Assembly: GCA_009920225.1 (NCBI GenBank)
Contig: RGAJ01000136.1
Coordinates: 1-5,640 of the forward strand
DNA from: Paracoccaceae bacterium
GTDB lineage: Bacteria > Pseudomonadota > Alphaproteobacteria > Rhodobacterales > Rhodobacteraceae
DNA: 5,640 nt
Reading direction: 5' to 3'
Below are positions 1-5,250 of the stretch, one piece after another; position 1 is the stretch's first letter; every line of letters starts with the position of its first letter. The notes below the pieces were generated by a model. The model made no database searches. It worked only from the letters and a program-made list of their open reading frames with translations, and had not been told where the DNA came from. The translations under genes and the position numbers were made by a program.

Positions 1-224
1 TCTCAAACCGTATTGCCGATGAAAACGCGGCCGAAGCCCAAGGGTTTTTGGTCATGATACAGCAGGTGATGTCCATTGTTGCGATGTTTGGCGCGGGGCT
101 TTTGGTCGATATCCTAGGTCCCAAAATATTTTTCGCCGCCGCTGTTTTTGCGGGCGTTGGATTATGTTTTGTTTTGGCATCTCTGTTTTGGGTGGTACCA
201 ATAGAAAAAGAGGACAGTGAATGA
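1..224 (+). CDS. MFS transporter, C-terminal end (5' truncated by window)
   Basis: Read in the frame starting at base 3, the left edge gives about 73 residues ending at TGA (222-224). Seen: a polar stretch (SNRIADENAAEAQGF), then two hydrophobic segments. The first runs roughly from VMIQQ to GLLVDILG and the second from KIFFAAAVF to LFWVV. They are followed by a short charged tail, EKEDSE. The pattern of an E-AQG loop, a helix, a GxLxDxxG turn and a last helix before an acidic tail fits helices 11 and 12 of a major facilitator, perhaps of the phenylpropionate/nucleoside permease type. It would be an inner-membrane secondary transporter. The substrate cannot be read from this fragment. Its stop overlaps the start of the next gene (ATGA), so the two are probably translationally coupled, and a sugar or sugar-acid substrate is a reasonable inference from that partner. 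Confidence 0.72.
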   Translation, partial: SNRIADENAAEAQGFLVMIQQVMSIVAMFGAGLLVDILGPKIFFAAAVFAGVGLCFVLASLFWVVPIEKEDSE

Positions 225-964
225 CACATCAATTTGCAAATTATCCATCCTTGTCGGGTCGGGCCGTTTTGGTCAGCGGGGGTGCCACAGGGATTGGTGC
301 AGAAATCGTAAGTGCTTTTGCACAACAAGGTGCAAAGGTCGCGTTTTTGGATTTTGACCGTGATGCAGGCAATGCCTTGGCCGATGACCTTGGGGTCGCA
401 TTTGAATATTGCGATCTGCGCGCGCTGCGGGCAGGGGTGTCGGCGCTGCGCGAACGGGTTGGCCCGTTTTCGTGTTTGGTGAACAACGCCGCACGCGATG
501 ATCGGCACGATTGGCAGGATGTGACACCTGAATTTTGGGATGAGCGGATGGCGACCAATTTGCGTCACCATTTCTTTGCGGCCCAAGCGGTTGCACCCGA
601 TATGATCGAACAAGGCGGCGGCGCGATTGTGAATATGGGGTCGGTGTCATGGTGGGAAGCGATGGGGAATTTTCCCGCCTATGCCACGACCAAGGCCGCC
701 GTTCATGGGTTAACCCGCACGTTGGCGCGTGATCTAGGCGGCCACAATATTCGCGTGAACACCGTCGTGCCCGGTCATATCATGACACAACGCCAAAAGG
801 ACCTGTGGTCGCCGCCCGAGTTTTTGCAAGCCCGCAAAGAACGCCAATGCCTGCCCACATTGATTGAACCAGAATTTGTCGCGCGCATGGTCTTGTTCTT
901 GTGTTCGGATGATGCGGCAATGTGTTCGGCGCATAATTATTTCGTGGATGGTGGGTCTGTCTGA
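221..964 (+). CDS. SDR family oxidoreductase, D-xylose 1-dehydrogenase-like
   Basis: A classical short-chain dehydrogenase of 247 residues, the usual length. Seen: the Rossmann glycine motif SGGATGIG (19-26), Asp44 ending beta-2 (LDFD), which favours NAD over NADP, NNAA (88-91), and the catalytic tetrad Asn113, Ser141, Tyr154 and Lys158 (YATTK). A PGH loop follows (about 186-188), and the C-terminus ends in VDGGSV. The stretch DDRHDWQDVT...WDERM...NLRHHFF...QAVAP.M closely matches my memory of Caulobacter crescentus NAD-dependent D-xylose 1-dehydrogenase (XylB), which oxidises xylose to xylonolactone in the cytosol. A related aldose (fucose, arabinose, galactose) is equally possible. The start is supported by AAGAGGA at 208-214, six bases upstream. 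It overlaps the upstream transporter by four bases, suggesting one operon for sugar import and oxidation. Family certain, substrate inferred. Confidence 0.9.
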   Translation: MTHQFANYPSLSGRAVLVSGGATGIGAEIVSAFAQQGAKVAFLDFDRDAGNALADDLGVAFEYCDLRALRAGVSALRERVGPFSCLVNNAARDDRHDWQDVTPEFWDERMATNLRHHFFAAQAVAPDMIEQGGGAIVNMGSVSWWEAMGNFPAYATTKAAVHGLTRTLARDLGGHNIRVNTVVPGHIMTQRQKDLWSPPEFLQARKERQCLPTLIEPEFVARMVLFLCSDDAAMCSAHNYFVDGGSV

Positions 965-997
965 TCGCAAAGCGTGATTGCAAAAGTCGCTTTCGAT
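964..997 (+). terminator. Bulged stem-loop at the SDR stop codon, possible weak terminator
   Basis: Arm 964-974 (ATCGCAAAGCG) pairs with 988-997 (CGCTTTCGAT) over 10 bp, with one bulged C at 968 and a 13-base loop. The left arm begins in the last base of the SDR stop codon. No T-tract follows, so intrinsic termination would be weak. It could instead stabilise the 3' end of the mRNA. The rest of the gap to the next gene (998-1131) holds no gene and no promoter that I could place with confidence. Confidence 0.35.
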
Positions 998-1118
998 GGT
1001 CCAAGAACGACCGTGCGGCGTGGAATGTCGCGTTTCTACCTAAATGGCCGCTATTTTATCGCGACTCTGACAGGGTTCGTTGTATTGGCTGATCCATATT
1101 GGCCATCTCTCTTTTGCG

Positions 1119-1124
1119 AAAGGG
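1119..1124 (+). promoter_or_regulatory. Shine-Dalgarno sequence that sets the methyltransferase start
   Basis: AAAGGG lies seven bases before ATG 1132. The open frame runs back to a TTG at 1099, but that codon has no purine-rich sequence at a proper distance, and the extra 11 residues (ending RKGNH) are not family-like. The ATG at 1132 is therefore preferred. Confidence 0.7.
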
Positions 1125-1131
1125 TAATCAC

Positions 1132-2676
1132 ATGACAGAGGCAACAGAACGCAGACGCTCACGCGGAGGCGGCGGCGCAGCACGACGCGCAGAACGCACA
1201 TCGGTAAAAATCGAAACGGCGAAATATATCGAGCGTAACATTCCGAACTTTGAAGTTCTGACAGAAGAAGCGTTGGAAATCATCGAATACAACGCCGAAA
1301 CGATTTTGGAAGAAGTCGGTGTTAATTTCGTCAACAACCCAGCCGCATTGGACCGTTGGCGCGCTGCGGGCGCAATGGTGGATGGCGAACGTGTGCGCAT
1401 TCCCCGTGGTTTGGCACGCAAGCTGATTTCAACAGCACCGTCGCAATTTACACAGCATGCACGCAATCCCGAACGCAATGTCGTGATCGGCGGCAAAAGC
1501 TTGGTTCTGGCACCTGTGTATGGTCCCCCCTTCGTGCGTGATATGGATGGCGGACGTCGCTATGCGACGATGGAAGATTTCCGTAATTTTGTGAAACTGG
1601 GCTATATGTCCAAGTGGTTGCACCATTCGGGCGGAACCGTGTGTGAACCAACAGATGTGGCTGTGAACAAACGCCACTTGGATATGTTGTTGGCGCATAT
1701 GACTTTGTCGGACAAACCCTTCATGGGGTCTGTGACCGAACCCAGTCGGGCACAAGACAGCGTCGACATGTGCGAAATCTTGTTCGGCAAAGAGTTTGTC
1801 CAAGAAAACACAGTCATGACATCGCTGATTAACGTCAACTCTCCCATGACGTTTGACGACGTTATGATGGGCGCAATGGAAGTTTATGCCGCCAACAACC
1901 AAGCGTGTATTTTGTCGCCCTTTATCGTGGGCGGTGCAATGGCGCCGGTGTCTGTTGCGGGCACATTGACCCAAGTTTTGGCCGAAGTTTTGGCCGGTAT
2001 TTCGTATAACCAATTGATCCGGCCAGGTGCGCCTGTCATTTTCGGTGCGTTTGTGACATCAATCGACATGAACTCTGGTGCGCCAACATTTGGAACGCCA
2101 GAAGCCAGCCATATTCTGTATGGCGCGGGCCAATTGGCGCGCCGGTTGAACCTGCCGTTCCGGTCAGGTGGTGGTTTGTGCGGATCAAAGCTGCCTGATG
2201 CTCAGGCTGCGTATGAATCTGCAAACACGTTGAATGCGGCATTGATGGGCGGCGTAAACTTTATGTTGCACGCCTGTGGTTGGCTAGAAGGCGGCTTGGT
2301 CTCATCTTACGAAAAATTCGTGATGGATGCCGATCAATTGGGTGTTCTGCACCATTTGGCAAAAGGCGTCATGTCCGACGAAAACGCCCAAGCGATGGAT
2401 GCGATCCGCGAAGTTGGTCCTGGTGGTCACTATCTTGGATGTGCCCATACCCAAGCGAACTTTAAAGACGCGTTCTGGCGCACCAATGTTTTGGACTATA
2501 AACCGTTCGAAACATGGGAAGAGGAAGGCGCGCGTGACACCATGACATTGGCCAACCATAAGGTCAAAACCATGCTGGCAACATATGAAGAGCCTGAATT
2601 GGATCCTGCGATCAAAGCGGCGTTAGAAACCTATGTCGCCGAGAAAAAGGCATCTATGCCTGACAGCTTCCTGTAA
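1132..2676 (+). CDS. Trimethylamine methyltransferase family protein (non-Pyl MttB/MtgB type)
   Basis: A 514-residue cytosolic protein of the MttB superfamily (COG5598). Seen: an Arg/Gly-rich tail (residues 6-22, RRRSRGGGGAARR), a conserved start of the core (YIERNIPNFEVL), then VYGPPFVRDMDGGRR, HHSGGTVCEPTD, SVTEPSRAQDS, SLINVNSPMTFD, GTPEASHILYGAGQLARRL, MLHACGWLEGGLVSSYEKFVMD and a C-terminal GPGGHYLGCAHTQ. Family knowledge: members are TIM-barrel enzymes that move a methyl group from a methylated amine to a cob(I)alamin protein. MttB uses pyrrolysine for trimethylamine. Relatives without it act on glycine betaine (MtgB), proline betaine (MtpB) or carnitine (MtcB). No in-frame TAG interrupts this frame, so it is a non-pyrrolysine member and trimethylamine is unlikely to be the substrate. 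A betaine is an inference. No corrinoid protein or reactivase is adjacent. It appears monocistronic, with its own gap upstream and a strong terminator downstream. Confidence 0.9.
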   Translation: MTEATERRRSRGGGGAARRAERTSVKIETAKYIERNIPNFEVLTEEALEIIEYNAETILEEVGVNFVNNPAALDRWRAAGAMVDGERVRIPRGLARKLISTAPSQFTQHARNPERNVVIGGKSLVLAPVYGPPFVRDMDGGRRYATMEDFRNFVKLGYMSKWLHHSGGTVCEPTDVAVNKRHLDMLLAHMTLSDKPFMGSVTEPSRAQDSVDMCEILFGKEFVQENTVMTSLINVNSPMTFDDVMMGAMEVYAANNQACILSPFIVGGAMAPVSVAGTLTQVLAEVLAGISYNQLIRPGAPVIFGAFVTSIDMNSGAPTFGTPEASHILYGAGQLARRLNLPFRSGGGLCGSKLPDAQAAYESANTLNAALMGGVNFMLHACGWLEGGLVSSYEKFVMDADQLGVLHHLAKGVMSDENAQAMDAIREVGPGGHYLGCAHTQANFKDAFWRTNVLDYKPFETWEEEGARDTMTLANHKVKTMLATYEEPELDPAIKAALETYVAEKKASMPDSFL

Positions 2677-2701
2677 TATCGGACGCGCAAGTTAAAAAAG
2701 G

Positions 2702-2732
2702 GGCCGCAGGAAAATCACCTGCGGCCTTTTTT
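2702..2732. terminator. Strong, probably bidirectional intrinsic terminator
   Basis: A perfect 9-bp stem, GGCCGCAGG (2702-2710) with CCTGCGGCC (2718-2726), closes a 7-base loop and is followed by six T (2727-2732). On the other strand the same stem is followed by CCC and six T (complement of A 2694-2699), so it can also stop leftward transcription. It separates the convergent methyltransferase (+) and the 99-residue gene (-). The stop codon of the minus-strand gene (2731-2733) overlaps the T-tract. Confidence 0.92.
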
Positions 2733-3030
2733 ATGATGCAACCCTGTCCTGTCCAATCATCGTAATGGATTCTGAGATCAGCGCTGCCAAGCAATTCACA
2801 TGATCCGTCACCACATATGAGGCATCGTTAAGATGTCTTTTATCGTTTAGATCGTTTTCCTTGTCCAACAATCGTTCAACAATATCGGTTTGGGGGTGTG
2901 TGCGTTCTGCGCCTAAGAGCCGGTCCAAATCTGTTTCCCGACGATAATAGGAGCAGGCGTATTTCGCCGCGCGCATCAACAGTTTTGGACGCTTTGCATT
3001 CTCAAGCCGGGTGATAAGGGGATCTGTCAT
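2731..3030 (-). CDS. Conserved hypothetical protein, DUF6477-like
   Basis: A 99-residue soluble protein with no signal peptide, membrane segment or cofactor motif. Seen: an N-terminal MTDPLITRLENAKRPKLLMRAAK, then YYRRETDLDRLL (29-39), a polar middle, an acidic helix (LLDKENDLNDKRHLND, about 54-69), and a C-terminal helix (VTDHVNCLAALISES). It looks mostly helical. The pattern of an RRP/KRP-LL-RAA motif, a YRR-DL-RLL motif and DAxYxxxxHVxxLxAL matches what I remember of DUF6477 proteins from Rhodobacterales, whose function is unknown. The start is fixed by AAAGGA (complement of 3038-3043), seven bases before the ATG. The open frame continues upstream to 3420, but that part crosses the divergent gene. 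It is transcribed away from the HTH/DUF6456 gene and ends inside the shared terminator. Confidence 0.8.
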   Translation of the reverse strand: MTDPLITRLENAKRPKLLMRAAKYACSYYRRETDLDRLLGAERTHPQTDIVERLLDKENDLNDKRHLNDASYVVTDHVNCLAALISESITMIGQDRVAS

Positions 3031-3092
3031 TGGGTGTCCTTTCGATGATCTTTGGCCCAATGTGCGCGCAAAAATCCCAATGACGTCTCGCT

Positions 3093-3106
3093 GCAACGTG
3101 CGTTGC
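3093..3106. promoter_or_regulatory. DNA dyad GCAACG-TG-CGTTGC, possible operator
   Basis: Two perfect 6-base arms (3093-3098 and 3101-3106) are separated by two bases. The loop is too short for a stable RNA hairpin, so a dimeric protein site is the likelier reading. It lies about 60 bases upstream of the minus-strand start codon. The regulator is unknown, and the flanking HTH protein or the OxyR-like protein are candidates only by position. Confidence 0.35.
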
Positions 3107-3131
3107 CCTGCAGAATTGTTCACGTAAGGGA

Positions 3132-3144
3132 AACAATTATTGTT
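3132..3144. promoter_or_regulatory. DNA dyad AACAAT-T-ATTGTT, possible operator
   Basis: A perfect 13-base odd palindrome. The same hexamer recurs close by as ATTGTT at 3115-3120 and AACAAT at 3172-3177, giving four half-sites in 63 bases between the divergent genes. ATTGTT also occurs by chance inside coding DNA in this window (75-80, 4110-4115, 4401-4406), so the hexamer alone is not specific. Confidence 0.35.
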
Positions 3145-3223
3145 GCACGACCGTTTTTTTAACCAATCAGTAACAATGTAATCATAGGTTGCATAAGTGA
3201 GTGACCACATCGAAAGATGTCGT

Positions 3224-3230
3224 AAAGGGA
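3224..3230 (+). promoter_or_regulatory. Shine-Dalgarno sequence that sets the HTH/DUF6456 start
   Basis: AAAGGGA lies six bases before ATG 3237. The alternative in-frame GTG at 3201 has no such sequence upstream, and choosing it would place this motif inside the coding region. Confidence 0.65.
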
Positions 3231-3236
3231 TACGCA

Positions 3237-4190
3237 ATGACGAAACTTGATACAGATACGAACACTGAGGCCACTGCATCGCTTGATCGCGCTGCCAAGT
3301 TTTATGTTTGGAACCAACACCATGGCAAATCGATGCGCGATATCGCAAAAACATTGGGCTGCCACCCGTCAACGGTGATGCGCCACATTCACAAGATCGC
3401 CAAATCCAAGGATAATCCAAAGGTTGCGCGTGCGATTAGCGCGGTGTCCACGCAGCTTTCTGATCAAGATGTCACAGTCGACCAACAGGTGGCCCAAGCG
3501 ATAAAATTCTTGCGGCAAATAAACACGGTTTTGGCGGTTGCAACGGGAATGGAACGCGGTGTCGTCTTTGGTCAAGACGATCAGGGGGTAATGCACAAGC
3601 TGATGACCATTGCCTTGGACGCGGTTCATGTGCTGGTGATCCGCGGTGATGTGCGCGTTCAATCCCGTGGGCGCGTGGTGCGGTATCAACATGTCAAGCC
3701 TGACCTCGGCGCGCTCTGGTTGGCCGATGTTCTGGATCATCCCAAGGATAGCCTGTCACATGTCGTCCCGTTGCATGGTGACAGTCCGCTTGAAACGTTA
3801 ACACGTCGCAAGGGGCCAGACGGTGCGCCGTTTCTATCACGGGAATTGGTTCTGGCGGGGCTGCGCTTGTCCGAAGATTTCATTCTATCGGGCTGTCAGT
3901 CCGAAATTGAGACACATTTTGAAAAAGTGTTGATTGGTCAATATGATGCCAAAGATCATGCAGTTGATCCCGCGGCGTGGCATCGGTTTCAGCGTGCAAT
4001 TTGCGATTTGGGGCCAAGCTTGGCCGACATCGCGGTGCGCAGTTGTTGCCTTCAAGAAGGGATCGAACGAAGCGAGGCCGCAATGGGTTGGTCTGCACGG
4101 TCCGGCAAGATTGTTTTGCGCATCGCATTACAACGATTAAAGCGCCATTATGACATGACCTATGGGGCAGGCGGCGGCTTGATTGGATAA
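3237..4190 (+). CDS. Helix-turn-helix protein with C-terminal DUF6456-type domain
   Basis: A soluble protein of 317 residues. Seen: an N-terminal homeodomain-like helix-turn-helix at about 16-56 (KSMRDIAKTLGCHPSTVMRHIHKI) in which IAKTLG and STVMRHI form the two helices. A middle region follows (about 80-175) with a basic RGDVRVQSRGRVVR segment. The C-terminal domain (about 180-310) begins SPLETLTRRKGPDGAPFLS, includes AGLRLSEDF, and ends in LGPSLADIAVRSCCLQEGIE...MGWSARSGKIVLRIALQRLKRHY. I recognise that domain as DUF6456, found in alphaproteobacteria. Its last 50 residues look like a second helix-turn-helix, similar in layout to sigma-factor region 4. The likely role is DNA-binding regulation, but the target and ligand are unknown. 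It is divergent from the DUF6477-like gene and is followed after 42 bases by the OxyR-like gene, possibly in one transcript. Confidence 0.82.
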   Translation: MTKLDTDTNTEATASLDRAAKFYVWNQHHGKSMRDIAKTLGCHPSTVMRHIHKIAKSKDNPKVARAISAVSTQLSDQDVTVDQQVAQAIKFLRQINTVLAVATGMERGVVFGQDDQGVMHKLMTIALDAVHVLVIRGDVRVQSRGRVVRYQHVKPDLGALWLADVLDHPKDSLSHVVPLHGDSPLETLTRRKGPDGAPFLSRELVLAGLRLSEDFILSGCQSEIETHFEKVLIGQYDAKDHAVDPAAWHRFQRAICDLGPSLADIAVRSCCLQEGIERSEAAMGWSARSGKIVLRIALQRLKRHYDMTYGAGGGLIG

Positions 4191-4232
4191 GAATACCTTG
4201 CGTGTTTTTGCGTAAAGTGATTAGAAATTCTT

Positions 4233-5153
4233 ATGAATATTACGCTTCGTCAAATGTCTTATTTCAAAACACTGTCGGAACAGCGGAATTTTCGCCGCGC
4301 CGCCGAAGTGTCGAACATAAGCCAACCCGCATTATCCATTCAAATCAAGGAGATGGAGGAGCGTCTTGGTGCCCAATTGGTTGAACGCCAAGCCCGCGAA
4401 ATTGTTCTTACCCCGTTTGGGCGGCTCATCCTTGATCATTGTTTACAGGTGCTCAAAGCTGCGCAAGCACTGGATGACGCCGCAAAATGGCATGGCGCAC
4501 GGCGCGGGCGATTGTCGATTGGGGTTATTCCAACAATCGCCCCCTATCTGTTACCCGATGTTTTGGCGCAATTGCGGGCGCGAGATTTGGAATTGGATCT
4601 ACAAGTTCAGGAAAGCAAAACCGAAACCTTGGAACATTTGCTGCGATCGGGCGATTTGGATGCGGCGATCATGGCATTGCCGTCTGCTGGAACCGATTTC
4701 ATTGATGAACCCTTGTTTGAAGATCGGTTTTTGTTGGCAGGTACACAAACGCGCCTGTCGCAATATGCCGATCCTTTGATTGCCTCGGAATTGCAATCAG
4801 GACAATTGATGTTGCTGGAAGAGGGTAATTGTCTGACCGATCAAGCCTTGCAGGTGTGCGGGCGCACGCGTTCGCATCCGCAGATCAACATGGGGGCGTC
4901 GTCGATGGCAACATTGACACGATTGGTGGCAACGGGCTTTGGGGTTACCTTGATGCCCGAATTGGCCGCACGCGCCGAACAGTTTTCGGTTGAGGGCTTA
5001 TCCCTGCGGCGCTTTAGCGATGTTGAACCCAGTCGCCACATTGGTTTGGTGCGCCGTGCCTCAACCCCGCGTGAAGCGTGGGTTGTGTCATTGATCGACA
5101 TTTTGCGCGATGTAGGGCAGGGTATTGTCGCGCGGTGTCGCGCCGATGTGTGA
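4233..5153 (+). CDS. LysR family regulator, OxyR-like peroxide sensor
   Basis: A LysR-type regulator of 306 residues, close to E. coli OxyR (305). Seen: an N-terminal winged HTH (1-62, MNITLRQMSYFKTLSEQRNF; QPALSIQIKEMEERLG), a linker helix, and a periplasmic-binding-like sensor domain (from about 93, LSIGVIPTIAPYLLP). Cys200 and Cys209 have the same spacing as E. coli Cys199 and Cys208 (CLxDQAxxxC), which form the disulfide on reaction with hydrogen peroxide. Thr101 and Thr130 match the E. coli threonines near the peroxide pocket. The LEEGNCLTDQ motif differs from the E. coli EDGHCLRDQ: His is Asn199 and Arg is Thr202. The start matches the family N-terminus although no good Shine-Dalgarno precedes it. 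A nearby katG or other target is not in the window. Regulator family certain; peroxide sensing likely. Confidence 0.88.
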   Translation: MNITLRQMSYFKTLSEQRNFRRAAEVSNISQPALSIQIKEMEERLGAQLVERQAREIVLTPFGRLILDHCLQVLKAAQALDDAAKWHGARRGRLSIGVIPTIAPYLLPDVLAQLRARDLELDLQVQESKTETLEHLLRSGDLDAAIMALPSAGTDFIDEPLFEDRFLLAGTQTRLSQYADPLIASELQSGQLMLLEEGNCLTDQALQVCGRTRSHPQINMGASSMATLTRLVATGFGVTLMPELAARAEQFSVEGLSLRRFSDVEPSRHIGLVRRASTPREAWVVSLIDILRDVGQGIVARCRADV

Positions 5154-5154
5154 T

Positions 5155-5177
5155 GGCCATGCATCTGATGCATAGCC
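5155..5177 (+). terminator. Stem-loop just after the OxyR-like gene
   Basis: GGCCATGCAT (5155-5164) and ATGCATAGCC (5168-5177) pair over 10 bp with one C-A mismatch around a 3-base loop, starting one base after the stop codon. Both arms contain the self-complementary ATGCAT. No T-tract follows, so this is a weak terminator or an mRNA 3'-end structure. The remaining bases up to lipA (5178-5250) hold no gene. They probably carry the lipA promoter, which I could not place. Confidence 0.4.
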
Positions 5178-5237
5178 GCTGACAATAGAAACAGGTTAAC
5201 ATTTCAAACATCTGTGCTAAAAGGACGAAAAACCATT

Positions 5238-5241
5238 AGGA
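5238..5241 (+). promoter_or_regulatory. lipA: Shine-Dalgarno sequence favouring a GTG start for lipA
   Basis: AGGA (within TTAGGA, 5236-5241) is nine bases before GTG 5251 but directly abuts ATG 5242. A second purine run, AAAAGGA at 5219-5225, is 16 bases from that ATG, too far. In-frame TAA at 5218-5220 excludes any start further upstream. Confidence 0.5.
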
Positions 5242-5250
5242 ATGTCCACA

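Larger units (their letters stand above)
3031..3236. promoter_or_regulatory. Divergent intergenic region between the DUF6477-like and HTH/DUF6456 genes
   Basis: These 206 bases hold no plausible gene and must carry the promoters of both flanking genes. The half nearer the plus-strand gene (about 3111-3200) is clearly AT-rich, with a run of seven T (3154-3160) and several AACAAT/ATTGTT hexamers. I could not place -35/-10 boxes with good spacing on either strand. Two dyads, listed separately, mark possible regulator binding sites. Confidence 0.6.

Noticed and set aside
1042..1106. Inverted repeat ATGGCC / GGCCAT upstream of the methyltransferase
   Set aside because: Six bases with a long spacer are likely by chance, and no adjacent promoter boxes with good spacing were found.
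1099..1131. TTG start for the methyltransferase
   Set aside because: It adds 11 residues with no family likeness and would bury the AAAGGG that serves ATG 1132.
1429..2013. Long minus-strand open frame (194 residues) inside the methyltransferase
   Set aside because: It is His- and Cys-rich with no recognisable domain and lies fully antisense to a strongly conserved enzyme, so it is a shadow of the plus-strand codons.
1132..2676. Pyrrolysine-containing trimethylamine methyltransferase
   Set aside because: There is no in-frame TAG anywhere in the 514-codon reading frame.
3201..3236. GTG start for the HTH/DUF6456 gene
   Set aside because: No Shine-Dalgarno precedes it, while ATG 3237 has AAAGGGA six bases upstream.
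3031..3420. Upstream extension of the minus-strand frame, giving a 229-residue protein
   Set aside because: It runs across the AT-rich divergent promoter region and into the coding DNA of the HTH gene. The ATG at 3030 has a well-placed AAAGGA, and only the last 99 residues look like a conserved protein.
4191..4232. OxyR-type operator (ATAG/CTAT repeats) before the OxyR-like gene
   Set aside because: The 42-base gap shows no such repeats, only a short AGAA-A-TTCT palindrome that could easily be chance.
4366..4779. 137-residue plus-strand frame inside the OxyR-like gene
   Set aside because: It is Trp- and Cys-rich with no family likeness. The conserved LysR frame explains this DNA.
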